Shown: positions 7,059-17,391 of the stretch, piece after piece
Layout of the letters: the number at the start of each line of letters is the position of its first letter
Position numbering within the stretch: the stretch's first letter is position 1
Source: an uncultured Alistipes sp.
GTDB taxonomy: Bacteria > Bacteroidota > Bacteroidia > Bacteroidales > Rikenellaceae
Assembly (NCBI GenBank): GCA_944326035.1
Contig: CALVCS010000006.1
Coordinates: 1-64,000, forward strand
Direction: 5' to 3'
DNA: 64,000 nucleotides
Position numbers and translations under genes: made by a program
The notes under the pieces: generated by a model
What the model was told of the DNA's origin: nothing
Databases searched by the model: none
What the model saw: only the letters and a program-made list of their open reading frames with translations

Positions 7059-8561
7059 ATGAAAAAACACCTGTTCGCTCTCTGTGCCCTCTCCCTGACG
7101 ATAGGGGGGTTGGGGATCTTCTCTTCGTGTGGCTCTTCCGAGCCCTCCCTGACCCTGGCCACGCCGACCGCCCTGCAACAAAAATTCATGGATCAGGAAG
7201 TCGGCGCCTTTTTCCACTTCTCGATCAATACCTTCACCGGAGATGAACATGGAGACGGAGGTCGGCCGGCCTCCGCTTTCAATCCCCAGGATCTGGATAT
7301 CGATCAATGGATGGAGGCCGCCCAAAATATCGGGGCCAAATATGCGATCCTGACCGCCCGTCACGAAGACGGATTCTGTCTCTGGCCAACGGCCACGACC
7401 GAATATTGCGTCCGCAACTCCCCCTGGAAAAATGGACAAGGAGACGTGGTCCGTGAATTTGTCGATGCCTGTCGACGACACAATATCCTGCCGGGCCTCT
7501 ATTTTTCTCCCAATTATAACGGCAACGAGATCTTTCGGGACTCGGATCGTCCGGTCAGTTGGGGGCGTCATTGGGATTCGCTGACCCGCGTCAGCTTTAG
7601 TGATACGGCCTTCTGTGCACGGTACCGCCAGCTGGAAATCGATCAGATCACCGAACTGATGACTCAGTACGGTCCGATTTTCTATCTGTGGATGGACCAC
7701 TGGAACGCCGCTAAAGGACAACAAAACGATGTGTGTCGGACCATTACCGATCTGGTCCGCAAACTCCAGCCCGACTGTCTGCTCTCGGGACCCGATGTCC
7801 GTCATCCCGGCACCGAAAAAGGGATCGTCATCTATCCGTTGTGGAATGCCGTCAATACGGTAGACAGTACGATGTATACCCGTCCGGTCAAAAATACCCT
7901 CGATAAATCGGTCGCCAATACTTACGGATTGTTGGAAACGGATGTCATCATGGGGCATCCGGAGGGGCAGTTCTGGCGCAATGTCGAGTGCCCGACCGAT
8001 GCTCCCTTCAACCACGGGGGATGGTTTTGGCATCACGAACTGCAAAAGTTGAGTCTGGATAAACTGATGGATTACTATTATCGTACGGTCGGTCTGGGGG
8101 CGAACATCGTCATTAACCTGCCGCCCGATCGTGCAGGACGGATTCCGGACGAAACGATGGAGGCAACACGTGCGTTCGGACAGGAGTTCGACCGGCGTTT
8201 CGGACACCTCACGCACGAGACCTCCGAACCGATCCAAGGCATCGAAGCCGAACTCCGTTGGGATACCCCCGAACCCATCAATCATATCCTGCTCATGGAG
8301 GATCTGTCGCAAGGGCAACGGGTGATTGCATATTCGTTGGAAGCCTGGGTGGATGGCGCCTGGCAACCGCTCACTCCGATGAATCACTTTCTGGATACGC
8401 CGGAGGGATTTGTCTCCGACGTTGGATTCGAAACCATCGGACACAAGAAAATCGATCGGGTCAAACCGGTGGTCACCAATCGGATCCGCTGGCGTTGTCA
8501 ACGGTCGGTGACGCCGCAGGTGGGTCTGCTCAAGATGGCCGCTTGGAACGTAGAAGATTAA
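7059..8561 (+). CDS. Alpha-L-fucosidase, GH29 family lipoprotein
   Basis: A 500-residue protein with a lipoprotein signal (hydrophobic run ending FSSC, Cys ~25), so anchored in the envelope. The GH29 catalytic domain spans ~45-390: the N-terminal WMEAAQNIGAKYAILTARHEDGFCLWPT block with the conserved His pair, GLYFSPNYN, and YGPIFYLWMDHWN, whose Asp fits the catalytic nucleophile. The C-terminal ~110 residues (from EPIQGIEAELRW) look like a small discoidin/F5-8-type beta domain. The predicted role is release of alpha-L-fucose from host or dietary glycans, in keeping with a gut-like lifestyle. It is flanked by its own promoter candidate and a strong terminator. Confidence 0.9.
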   Translation: MKKHLFALCALSLTIGGLGIFSSCGSSEPSLTLATPTALQQKFMDQEVGAFFHFSINTFTGDEHGDGGRPASAFNPQDLDIDQWMEAAQNIGAKYAILTARHEDGFCLWPTATTEYCVRNSPWKNGQGDVVREFVDACRRHNILPGLYFSPNYNGNEIFRDSDRPVSWGRHWDSLTRVSFSDTAFCARYRQLEIDQITELMTQYGPIFYLWMDHWNAAKGQQNDVCRTITDLVRKLQPDCLLSGPDVRHPGTEKGIVIYPLWNAVNTVDSTMYTRPVKNTLDKSVANTYGLLETDVIMGHPEGQFWRNVECPTDAPFNHGGWFWHHELQKLSLDKLMDYYYRTVGLGANIVINLPPDRAGRIPDETMEATRAFGQEFDRRFGHLTHETSEPIQGIEAELRWDTPEPINHILLMEDLSQGQRVIAYSLEAWVDGAWQPLTPMNHFLDTPEGFVSDVGFETIGHKKIDRVKPVVTNRIRWRCQRSVTPQVGLLKMAAWNVED

Positions 8562-8623
8562 AGGCGATCGGAGACGGCGACCGGCCAATCGGCCATGCGC
8601 TGTCGAGATACTGAGAAAAGCTG

Positions 8624-8670
8624 GAAAAGCGATGGGCTCGCAACATGCTTGCGAGCCCATCGCTTTTTCG
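8624..8670. terminator. Strong bidirectional terminator
   Basis: About 20-bp perfect stem (GAAAAGCGATGGGCTCGCAA at 8624-8643 with the matching arm at 8649-8668) and a 5-base loop. A and T runs on both sides serve the convergent genes ending at 8561 and 8702. Confidence 0.93.
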
Positions 8671-8701
8671 TTGAGGAATGTTGGCGGGGGAAGTGATCGG
8701 C

Positions 8702-9622
8702 TTACGGCAGAATGGCCCCCCGATGTAATGGACAGGTTCGGGCTTTGTAGACCTTAATGTGAGGGACCTGCAGCATGCGATCGGGGGAGGTGCAATAGAC
8801 GTGATGGGTCCACCACTCCTCTTCCGCTTGGGTATAGACCAGCCGGCCCAGCGAAGGATCGTAATTGACCGACTTGACGTGCGGGGTCTGCTGTAACGGT
8901 TCGAACGGGGTGAACGTCTCGCTATCGATGTCGAACAGCTGAACCCCCTGCTCGTCCGAGATCAAGAGCTGATGGTTCGAGATGGCACAGAGATCATGTC
9001 CGTTTTCATGCGGGATTTTCCAACTGCGCTCCCGTTTGAGTTTCGGAGCGGAGGTGTTCCAATCCTGCAGGGCATACTCCCGTAATTCGTCGAAGCCCAA
9101 GGCGTAGCAACGTCTCAGCGAATCGAGCCATACGCACCCGTGTCCGGCATAGAGGGTATCGCGGAAAAGAACCTCATCGGGTTTTCCGATTTCGTAGAGC
9201 TGAATTGCATTTCCTTGGTCGTGTGACGAGAGGGCCACGGCAATGCGGCCGTCGGGCAACAGGTCGGCGGAATGGGCCAGGGGCGCATAGGCATAAAACA
9301 TGCAGTTGTGGGTCGCCCGGTCGAGCAAGGCCACCCCACCGGCTCCGCAGGTGATCAAGATACGATACCCTTCGTCCACCCATTTGCATTCGTCCAGGTT
9401 CTGGAAATGGGGCAGCAGATCGTACGGAATCTGGCCCATGGCGTCTTTAACCTCCCATTTCCACAAGACCTCTAAGTGTGTGCTGTCCGATCGGGCGGCA
9501 TCCACAATCAGAACGGTCTGATCGCCGCATAATGCGATCTCTGCGGGACGTTGTTTGGGGGCCGGGGGCGGGGTACAGCCCCAGAGCCCGAGAAGCAAAC
9601 CGACTAACCAAGTTTTTTTCAT
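8702..9622 (-). CDS. Propeller-like lipoprotein, probably DUF6528 type
   Basis: 306 residues from the ATG at 9622. The signal MKKTWLVGLLLGLWGC gives a lipobox Cys at 16, so the mature protein is envelope-anchored. The body shows short repeated blade-like units (KWVDEGYRILITCGAGGVAL, CVWLDSLRRCYALGFDELREY, CAISNHQLLISDEQGVQLFD) typical of a beta-propeller. I recall DUF6528 proteins with such a layout, but the assignment is not firm. An upstream ATG at 9658 is unlikely because an exact -7 element (9646-9653) lies inside that extension. It converges on the fucosidase. Function unknown; ligand binding or carbohydrate recognition is possible. Confidence 0.7.
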   Translation of the reverse strand: MKKTWLVGLLLGLWGCTPPPAPKQRPAEIALCGDQTVLIVDAARSDSTHLEVLWKWEVKDAMGQIPYDLLPHFQNLDECKWVDEGYRILITCGAGGVALLDRATHNCMFYAYAPLAHSADLLPDGRIAVALSSHDQGNAIQLYEIGKPDEVLFRDTLYAGHGCVWLDSLRRCYALGFDELREYALQDWNTSAPKLKRERSWKIPHENGHDLCAISNHQLLISDEQGVQLFDIDSETFTPFEPLQQTPHVKSVNYDPSLGRLVYTQAEEEWWTHHVYCTSPDRMLQVPHIKVYKARTCPLHRGAILP

Positions 9623-9645
9623 CGTCACTATCGATTCAGGTTGAA

Positions 9646-9653
9646 CAAATGTA
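9646..9653 (-). promoter_or_regulatory. -7 promoter element
   Basis: The minus strand reads TACATTTG (exact TAnnTTTG), 23 bases before the ATG at 9622; it decides the start of the lipoprotein gene. Confidence 0.65.
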
Positions 9654-9896
9654 CCCATTCCCCGTCAGAATCCCAATACCTTATCGTACAAAACGACCCG
9701 GCGTCCGACCTAAAAGGACTCTCCGTTTCGAAAAACCGACATGGCGAGCCCCTTGTCTGCCGGTAAAATCCGCTGCCCCTCTGGGTAAAAGATATTTTTA
9801 CGAATTCTGCTTCCCGATGAGTCATATTCCAAACACGGTATTAATTTTGTAGAAAGGAGTCTCGATCGATCTTTTACCTGAATATCCAACGGTTGC

Positions 9897-12800
9897 GTGC
9901 TGCGTAAAATCCTGACATACCTCCTGCGAGGCCTGTTCGTCTTATTCGGATTGCTGTTGTTGATCTCCGTAGCGGTCTATCTGCCCGGCGTACAACGGTG
10001 GGGTATCGAACAGGCGGCGAGCTATGTGCAACGCCATTTGCATATGGAGCTGCAGATCGAACGCTTTCGATTGACCTTCCCGCTGCGCCTGCGCATCGAT
10101 CATACCCTGCTCAAAACCGCTGCGGGCGACACCCTCCTGCAAAGCGGATCGATGGCGGCAGAGGTCGCCCTATGGCCGTTACTCCGTGGAGAGGTGCGGG
10201 TGGTCGAATTTGCGCTGGAGGAGACCCGGGTCGATTATCGCGATACGCTTTCTTCGCTGGCTTTGCGGGCCGATATCGGGGCCTTGGTGGTGAGAGGCGT
10301 GCAAGCCCGATGGAAGGAGCAGTCCGCTGCGATCCGTCGGATTGATCTGGAAGAGAGCGAAGTCGATTTCACGCCGGGCTCCACGGCTACCCCCGATACC
10401 ACGACCGCCGATACCGCCACGCTCGCGTGGACGATTCGACTCGCTGCGTTGAATCTCCAGGAGGTTCGCTTCCATATGCCTCCGGTGGCTGGCTCGGCCG
10501 ACTTGAAGGTGCAACTCCCGGAAGGTACGGTGAGGGAGGTGGACGTGGATCTGGGTCGGCAACAGGTCGCCGTACAAAGTTTGCGGCTGGTCGATGGCGA
10601 TTATCAATACCTGACCGGACAGACATCTACCCTGCCGCCCGCATCGACTCAGTCTACTTCCCCTGTGACCTCTGTTACGTCGGGGACCGTTCCTGCTCCA
10701 TCGTCCGCATCGAGGAGCGCGGCGGGCGGTACGTCGCCAACGGAACCGGCGGCCGATTCAACGGATCAGGCCGCGGCGGAGACCCCGCCATGGAACATCT
10801 CCCTGCAGCAGCTCGAATTGCTGGATAACCGACTGGCCTATGGCGTTGCGACCGGGACGCCGGCGCCGGGTTTCGACCCCTCGCATCTGCGGATCCAGGC
10901 GCTGAACCTCCAGATTGATTCCCTGCGTAATCGGGGTACAGCGATCGCGGCCGTTCTGCGATCGCTCTCCTTCGAGGAACGATCCGAGTTGGCGGTACAG
11001 TCTGCCCAAGGCCGATTTGTGCTGGATTCGGCGGGGATCAGCTTGACCGATTTTGCGCTGAAAACCCCCGAGTCCCAGGTGACCCTGCAGGCACAAGCCG
11101 GAAACGGTCTGTTGTCGATGCATCCCGATACCCCTCTCTCCCTCGCCTGGGAGGCTCAGCTGGCGCCTGCCGATCTCTGGATCTTCTATCCGGCTCCGGT
11201 GTCAGTCCGCCACGCCTTCCGTGGTCGGATGCTGACCTTCGACGGCCAATTGAACGGACGTCTCGATCGGATCGATCTGCAGTCGCTCTCGTTGAGGCTC
11301 TCTCGGGCCATCTCTCTTCGACTGGATGGACAGCTCCGCTCGGTGACCGATCCTCGGCATCTCGGCGGGTCGGTGCGGTGGTACGGTCGGCTTTCGCAGA
11401 TCGATTTCCTTAAAGCCTTATTGCCGGACACGACCTTGCAGCACCGTTTGGCGTTCCCGAAACAGATGACGCTGCGGGGGCATATGGGCCTCTCCGGACA
11501 GACCTATACCCCTTCGTTGCAGCTGGAGGTCGATACCGCTCGCTTGACCCTGGAGGGGAAACTCAACCTCCGGGACCAGCGCTATCGGGTCGATTTGACC
11601 GCCCTGCAATTCCCGCTCAACGAGTTTCTGCCGCAGGATTCGCTGGGCGAACTATCCTTGCAACTGCAGGCCCGGGGACAGGGCTTCGATCCGACCGCGG
11701 AGGGTACGACGGCTGCGCTCGACCTGCAGATCGAGCACTTCGATTACAACCATTATCGTTATCACGATCTCGGGGTACAGGCCACGGTGGCGGAACATCG
11801 CCTGCAGGGACGCCTCTATAGCCGGGATGACGCCCTCTCCCTCGATTTGGCGCTGCACGGAGAGCTGACCCCCGAAACCTATGCCGCTCAACTGAAAGGG
11901 CCGATTGCACAGCTCGATTTGCAGGCCCTCCATTTTGTGTCGGACCCCCTGCATGGCTCGCTTTATCTCGAAACTGACCTCTGGGCACAGCCCGATTCGG
12001 CGGCGTATCGGGCCGAGGTGATCGTCGATTCGGTGCGGATTACGCACGGATTTTTTACCGATGCGATCCGTCGGACAGCTTTGGAAGCCTCGGCTGATCG
12101 TCGTCAAGTGAGTGCCGAGATCCGATCCGGCGATCTGACGGCCCGTTTGCAAGCCTTCCTGCCGTTGGATTCGTTGTCCGGCTCGCTGCAACGCACGGCG
12201 GCCTGTGTCGCGCGACAGCTCGACTCTTCGGATCTGAATATGGCGCTGCTTCAGGAGGCATTGCCCCCCTTCCGTCTGACCGCATCGGCCGGGCAACAGA
12301 ATTTGCTCTATAACTTCCTGCAGGCCCAACGCATGGGCTTCGAACAATTGACGGCCGATATCGCGACCGATTCCACGGCCCCGTTTCACGGGTCGGTGGT
12401 CATCAACGGATGGCAGGCGGCCGGGATGGTGCTCGATACCCTGAATATCGGCCTCAAACGCAACGACCGTCGTCTCGATTACTATCTGCGTTTGGCGAAT
12501 CGACCCGGAAACCTCGAACAGATGGCGCTGATCGCCCTCTATGGGGATGTCGAGGGGAAAACGGCTCGGATCAACTTCTTCCAACGAGATCGCTCCGACA
12601 GCATCGGCTTTTGGTTCGGGTTCGAGACCTTATTGCAGGACTCCTCTCTACGAATCAGTCTTTTCCCGCTCAACCCGATTTTCGGTTATGCACACTGGCA
12701 GGTCAACCCCGATAACTATCTGCTGTTGCAACGCGATAAAAAACTGTATGCCGACCTGAAACTCGAACACGGTCGTCAGTATGTCCGTCTACAGCCGGGC

Positions 12801-15086
12801 CGGTTGCCCCATCTGTCTGACGGGGTGGTGTCGCTCGATGTCGCCGGGATCGATCTCGCTTCTGTGCTGGAGTTGTTGCCGGCACCTCCTCCGATCGAAG
12901 GCCTCCTTGCTACGCACCTGACGTTGGGACTGAATCAAAAAACCGTTGCCGCACAGGGCCAACTACAGATCGATACGCTTCAATACGCGGGACAACGGGT
13001 GGGCGATATCGGCCTGCAGCTCTCCTTCCTGTCCGACAGCCTGCAACACCGCAAGCTCGATGCCCGACTCGACATCGATCGGGAGACGGTGTTGACCGCA
13101 CGGGGTAGCTATGTGGGCGCTCCGCAGGACTCCCTGCATTTTACCCTCGGGCTGCCCGCATTCCCGTTGGTGTCGTTGAATCCCTTCTTGCCGGAGCAGG
13201 TCGCCCGATTGGCCGGAACCCTGCGGGGCGAGGTGTTGGTGGAGGGTCCGTTGCATCAGCCCGCTTTCGAGGGCTCGTTGCGAATGGCGGATGGACAACT
13301 GACCGTGCCCATGATCGGAACCTCTTTCGGCTTGTCAGATCGGCCGATTACCTTCGCTGACCATCATCTGACGTTCGATTCATTCGGATTGACCGCCCCG
13401 GGCAATAAAATCCTGGCGTTGAATGGGACGGTCGATCTGAGCGATTTCTCGCAATTGTCGACCGATCTGCGGGTGAAGGCTTCCGACTTCCCGCTGATCA
13501 ACGCGCCTCGCACCAACAAATCCATGGTCTACGGCAAAGCCAATGCCGACATCGACCTGAGCGCTCGCGGTAAACTCAATATGCTGACCCTTCGGGGCAA
13601 TGTGCGTTTGCTGGGCAGTACCGATGTGGCCTACACCCTGCAGGATTCGCCGCTGGAGATCTCGGACCAGGAGCAACACATCGTCACGTTTGTGTCGTTT
13701 AACGATACGACGGCCATGGCTCGGCTCGATTCGGTGCCTCCGGTTTCGGTTTGGGGGATGGATATGCTGGTCAATGTCAACATCGATAACAACGTCAAAG
13801 CGACGGTCAATCTCTCCGATGACGGGAACAATCGCATTGCCCTGATCGGAGAGGGCAGCCTGACCTATACGATGAATCCGCAGGGGGATGCCCGATTCAC
13901 CGGACGTTATGTCCTGTCCGGAGGGACGGTGGTCTACAATCCGCCGATTATTTCGCAGAAGGTCTTCTCGATCGACAACAAGAGCTATGTCGAGTGGACG
14001 GGCGATATCGGGGATCCGTCGTTCAATATCACCGCCACCGAAAGCGTCCAAACGACGGTGACCACCGAGGACAACTCATCGCGTAAGGTGACGTTCGACA
14101 TTACGGTCAATGTGCGCAATACGCTCAAGGACCTGGCCATTACGTTTGATCTGGCGGCCCCGGGCGACATCACCATCCAGAACCAGCTGTTGTCGTTGGC
14201 TCCCGAACAACGGTCGACCCAGGCCATGGCCCTGCTGATCTACAATACCTACACGGGACCCGGCACGACCGCCAAAATCGACAGTAACAACCCGCTCAAC
14301 TCCTTCATCGAGAAGGAGCTGAATCAATGGGCCCGCAATAATCTCAAGAATGTCGATGTGTCGTTCGGCATTCAATCGGTTACCGATCCCTCGTCATCGT
14401 CGGGGCAGCACACGGATTATTCGTATCGGGTCTCCAAGAATCTGTTCAACGATCGGGTGAAAGTAACCATCGGCGGCAGTGTCAGCAGCAATGTCGACCC
14501 GACCCAAAACATGAAGGAGAACTTCGTGGACGATATTTCGTTGGAATACCGGCTGGACAAGCGGGACAACATGTCGTTGAAGGTCTATCGTTACAATACC
14601 CAGGAAAGTATCCTCGAAGGGGAGGTGATCGATACCGGTGTCGGATTTGTGGTTCGCAAGAAGCTCAATCGGTTGGGGAACCTGTTCCGGCTGACCCGCG
14701 ATCCGGAAAAACGCCAGCAACGGGAGGAAAGACGCGCTCGACGCAAACAGGCGCGACAGGCGGCCCGGAACGCTTCGGCCCCCTCCTCCGAGGATTCGAC
14801 TGAGGATATTTCCTCCGAGACCGCCGCCAAGAATCCGACTGCGGATCTTTCTTCCGAGAATGCCTCCGAGGCCCCGGTTGCGGGCTTTCCCTCCACGAGT
14901 CCCGCTGTAACGCCGGCAGAGGTCTCTTCCATGGAGAATGCTTCTGCGATGCCGGCAGGGGCCTCTTCCACGGGGACTTCTGTCCCTCCGGCTTCGGCAC
15001 CGACTAAGAAAACCCTCGAACCGATCGAATCGACGAGACCGACGGAACCGATCGAATCGACCGAAACACCCTCTGGCCATGAATAA
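9897..15086 (+). CDS. tamB: TamB-like translocation and assembly module protein (DUF490)
   Basis: A 1729-residue giant with one N-terminal membrane anchor (residues ~8-30), then a long AsmA/TamB-style body of repeated beta-strands spanning the periplasm. The TamB_C (DUF490) region lies at ~1250-1560, e.g. GDARFTGRYVLSGGTVVYNPP. Family members bridge inner and outer membrane and help outer-membrane protein assembly or lipid transport. The start is GTG at 9897, immediately before the basic MLRKIL and the anchor; no ATG is available nearby. A TAATTTTG (9842-9849) fits the -7 consensus. The C-terminal ~130 residues are a Lys/Arg-rich then Ser/Ala/Pro/Glu-rich disordered tail, unusual for the family. 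The stop overlaps the downstream TamA-type gene by 8 bases. Confidence 0.88.
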   Translation: MLRKILTYLLRGLFVLFGLLLLISVAVYLPGVQRWGIEQAASYVQRHLHMELQIERFRLTFPLRLRIDHTLLKTAAGDTLLQSGSMAAEVALWPLLRGEVRVVEFALEETRVDYRDTLSSLALRADIGALVVRGVQARWKEQSAAIRRIDLEESEVDFTPGSTATPDTTTADTATLAWTIRLAALNLQEVRFHMPPVAGSADLKVQLPEGTVREVDVDLGRQQVAVQSLRLVDGDYQYLTGQTSTLPPASTQSTSPVTSVTSGTVPAPSSASRSAAGGTSPTEPAADSTDQAAAETPPWNISLQQLELLDNRLAYGVATGTPAPGFDPSHLRIQALNLQIDSLRNRGTAIAAVLRSLSFEERSELAVQSAQGRFVLDSAGISLTDFALKTPESQVTLQAQAGNGLLSMHPDTPLSLAWEAQLAPADLWIFYPAPVSVRHAFRGRMLTFDGQLNGRLDRIDLQSLSLRLSRAISLRLDGQLRSVTDPRHLGGSVRWYGRLSQIDFLKALLPDTTLQHRLAFPKQMTLRGHMGLSGQTYTPSLQLEVDTARLTLEGKLNLRDQRYRVDLTALQFPLNEFLPQDSLGELSLQLQARGQGFDPTAEGTTAALDLQIEHFDYNHYRYHDLGVQATVAEHRLQGRLYSRDDALSLDLALHGELTPETYAAQLKGPIAQLDLQALHFVSDPLHGSLYLETDLWAQPDSAAYRAEVIVDSVRITHGFFTDAIRRTALEASADRRQVSAEIRSGDLTARLQAFLPLDSLSGSLQRTAACVARQLDSSDLNMALLQEALPPFRLTASAGQQNLLYNFLQAQRMGFEQLTADIATDSTAPFHGSVVINGWQAAGMVLDTLNIGLKRNDRRLDYYLRLANRPGNLEQMALIALYGDVEGKTARINFFQRDRSDSIGFWFGFETLLQDSSLRISLFPLNPIFGYAHWQVNPDNYLLLQRDKKLYADLKLEHGRQYVRLQPGRLPHLSDGVVSLDVAGIDLASVLELLPAPPPIEGLLATHLTLGLNQKTVAAQGQLQIDTLQYAGQRVGDIGLQLSFLSDSLQHRKLDARLDIDRETVLTARGSYVGAPQDSLHFTLGLPAFPLVSLNPFLPEQVARLAGTLRGEVLVEGPLHQPAFEGSLRMADGQLTVPMIGTSFGLSDRPITFADHHLTFDSFGLTAPGNKILALNGTVDLSDFSQLSTDLRVKASDFPLINAPRTNKSMVYGKANADIDLSARGKLNMLTLRGNVRLLGSTDVAYTLQDSPLEISDQEQHIVTFVSFNDTTAMARLDSVPPVSVWGMDMLVNVNIDNNVKATVNLSDDGNNRIALIGEGSLTYTMNPQGDARFTGRYVLSGGTVVYNPPIISQKVFSIDNKSYVEWTGDIGDPSFNITATESVQTTVTTEDNSSRKVTFDITVNVRNTLKDLAITFDLAAPGDITIQNQLLSLAPEQRSTQAMALLIYNTYTGPGTTAKIDSNNPLNSFIEKELNQWARNNLKNVDVSFGIQSVTDPSSSSGQHTDYSYRVSKNLFNDRVKVTIGGSVSSNVDPTQNMKENFVDDISLEYRLDKRDNMSLKVYRYNTQESILEGEVIDTGVGFVVRKKLNRLGNLFRLTRDPEKRQQREERRARRKQARQAARNASAPSSEDSTEDISSETAAKNPTADLSSENASEAPVAGFPSTSPAVTPAEVSSMENASAMPAGASSTGTSVPPASAPTKKTLEPIESTRPTEPIESTETPSGHE

Positions 15087-17391
15087 ATCTTTCGGATGGC
15101 AACCTTTGCTTGTATGCCTGTGCGGCCTGATGGTCGCCGGATGTTCGACCACCAAACGGTTGGCGTCGGATCAGGTGCTCTATACCGGGGTGAAAAAGAT
15201 CGATATTCAGGCGGCGGACTCGGCCCAGAAGCTGCCGAGCGATGTGGTCTCGGAGGTGGAGCAGAACCTGTCGGTCAAACCGAACAACCCGCTGTATAGT
15301 CCGTATATCCGTACGCCTTTCCCCATCGGGTTGTGGGCCTACAACGCTTTTTATACCGACAAGGAACGGGGGCTGAAGCATTGGCTCTATAACCGATTGG
15401 CCAAAAAACCCGTGCTGATCTCCGACGTCAAACCCGATATACGGACCAAGATGGTACGGGATATTTTGGATAATAACGGTTATTTCGGGTCGAGCACCAC
15501 GTATGAGCAGCTTCTTCAGAAAAACCCGAAAAAAGCCCGTCTGCGGTACCAGATTCGGGTAGCACCCCCCTGGCATTACGATTCGATCGCCTACCCCGAA
15601 CCGGTCAGCCCGCTTACCCGGACCCTCGACAGTCTCAAACAGAGTTCGCTGTTGCGGGTCGGCGCTCGGTACGACATCGATACCCTGACCCAGGAACGGA
15701 TTCGCTTGACCGACCTGCTGCGCAACGAAAGCTATTATTATTTCCGGCCCGAATACCTCGAGTACCTGGCCGACACGACGCAACATCCCTATAAGGTCAA
15801 TTTGCGGATGGTCCTCGCGCAGGGGATTCCACCGGCCGCTCAACGGCCTTATCGGGTGAGGGATGTCCGTATTTCGTTGTTCAATCCGTTGGGCGGGGAG
15901 ACCGATTCGCTCGAATACCGCGGCGTGAAGATCCGCTATCAGAAACCGTTGAAAATACGGCCTCGCCTCTTGACCCGCAGTTTGCAGATCTCGCCGGGCG
16001 AACCGGCACGGGTGGATTCGATCAATGAGACACTGAATAACCTGACGCGGTTGGATATTTTCCGGTATGTGAACCTGAACGTCCCGTCATTGGATTCGTT
16101 GCAGCCGGGCGATTCGCTCGATATGCTGATCTCGGCGGCTTTCGATGCCCCGATGGAGGCGCAGTTCGAGGCCGATTTCTCCACCAAATCCAACAGCTTC
16201 ATCGGTCCGGGACTGACGTTCGGGGTGCAGCATAAAAACCTGTTCCGGGGGGGCGAGGTGCTGGGCATCCACCTGACGGGCAATTACGAATGGCAGACCG
16301 GTAACAAAAGCGCCGAGGTCAATGCCACCCGTGTGAACTCCTACGAATTCGGTCTGACGGCTTCGCTGAGTGTTCCCCGGTTGTTGGCGCCCCGTTTTCT
16401 GGCCCGTCTCGATCCGTACTCTCCGCATACGACGGCCCGCTTGAGCGCGAACCTCCTGAAACGACCCAAATTCTTCACCATGTTGTCCTTGGGGGCCTCG
16501 ATGGGGTATGATTTCCAGTCCTCGCCGCGCAGCTTCCACAACCTGACCCTCTTTAAACTGGTATATAATCGCTTGATTTCAACGACATCCGCCTTCGATT
16601 CGACCATGAGCGCCAACCCGTGGATCGCGTTGAGTTTCCAGGATCAGTTCATTCCTTCGATCTCGTACACCTACACCTATGACCGGGCAACGGGACGGGA
16701 CGGACGCAATCGATTGGTCTGGCAGTCGAGTTTCACGTCGGCCGGGAACCTGTTCTATCTCTTGTATGAAATGTGCGGGGCGAAAGGAACCAAACAGATC
16801 TTCGGCAATCGTTTCTCCCAATTTGTCAAGGCGACGACAGAGTTGAAATACTATTTGCGGGTCGGTGAACACAATACGTTGGCATCCAGACTGATGGTGG
16901 GTGTCGGGCATGCCTATGGCAACTCGGCCGTTCTGCCGTACAGCGAACAGTTCTATATCGGGGGGGCCAACAGCATCCGGGCCTTTACGATCCGTTCGTT
17001 AGGCCCCGGGAGCTATCGATCGCCGGTGGAGGATCAGACCGGTTATTTCGACCAAACGGGGAATTTTAAACTCGAAGCCAATGTCGAGTTCCGTTTCCGG
17101 ATCATGGGCCCGCTCAACGGCGCGGTGTTCCTTGATGCCGGCAACATCTGGTTGCTCCAGAACGAGCCCGATCGCCCGGGCGGACAACTGACGGCACGCG
17201 GATTCTGGCGCGATATTGCCTTGGGGACGGGGTTCGGACTGCGTTATGACCTGGATTTTCTGGTGCTGCGGGCCGATTTGGGGATCGGATTGCATACCCC
17301 CTATCCCAATCCCGACAAGCCGGGGTATTACAATATTCCGAGTTTCAAAGATGGGCTGGGATTCCATCTGGCTATCGGCTATCCCTTCTGA
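15079..17391 (+). CDS. tamA: TamA/BamA-family outer-membrane barrel lipoprotein
   Basis: 770 residues. The ATG at 15079 overlaps the tamB stop (ATGAATAA), indicating translational coupling, and gives a lipoprotein signal (VCLCGLMVAGC). The earlier in-frame start adds an Arg-rich stretch read from tamB DNA and is rejected. Residues ~30-370 contain POTRA-like segments; ~380-770 form the BamA/TamA surface-antigen barrel (GPGLTFGVQHKNLFRGGEVL; FYIGGANSIRAF, the conserved barrel/loop-6 style region; final residues ...IGYPF with a C-terminal aromatic). It is the barrel partner of TamB. The lipidated N-terminus is common in Bacteroidota but unlike E. coli TamA. Confidence 0.88.
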   Translation: MNKSFGWQPLLVCLCGLMVAGCSTTKRLASDQVLYTGVKKIDIQAADSAQKLPSDVVSEVEQNLSVKPNNPLYSPYIRTPFPIGLWAYNAFYTDKERGLKHWLYNRLAKKPVLISDVKPDIRTKMVRDILDNNGYFGSSTTYEQLLQKNPKKARLRYQIRVAPPWHYDSIAYPEPVSPLTRTLDSLKQSSLLRVGARYDIDTLTQERIRLTDLLRNESYYYFRPEYLEYLADTTQHPYKVNLRMVLAQGIPPAAQRPYRVRDVRISLFNPLGGETDSLEYRGVKIRYQKPLKIRPRLLTRSLQISPGEPARVDSINETLNNLTRLDIFRYVNLNVPSLDSLQPGDSLDMLISAAFDAPMEAQFEADFSTKSNSFIGPGLTFGVQHKNLFRGGEVLGIHLTGNYEWQTGNKSAEVNATRVNSYEFGLTASLSVPRLLAPRFLARLDPYSPHTTARLSANLLKRPKFFTMLSLGASMGYDFQSSPRSFHNLTLFKLVYNRLISTTSAFDSTMSANPWIALSFQDQFIPSISYTYTYDRATGRDGRNRLVWQSSFTSAGNLFYLLYEMCGAKGTKQIFGNRFSQFVKATTELKYYLRVGEHNTLASRLMVGVGHAYGNSAVLPYSEQFYIGGANSIRAFTIRSLGPGSYRSPVEDQTGYFDQTGNFKLEANVEFRFRIMGPLNGAVFLDAGNIWLLQNEPDRPGGQLTARGFWRDIALGTGFGLRYDLDFLVLRADLGIGLHTPYPNPDKPGYYNIPSFKDGLGFHLAIGYPF

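Noticed and set aside
7026..8660. 544-codon open frame opposite the fucosidase
   Set aside because: It overlaps a complete GH29 gene and both flanking non-coding signals, including the terminator.
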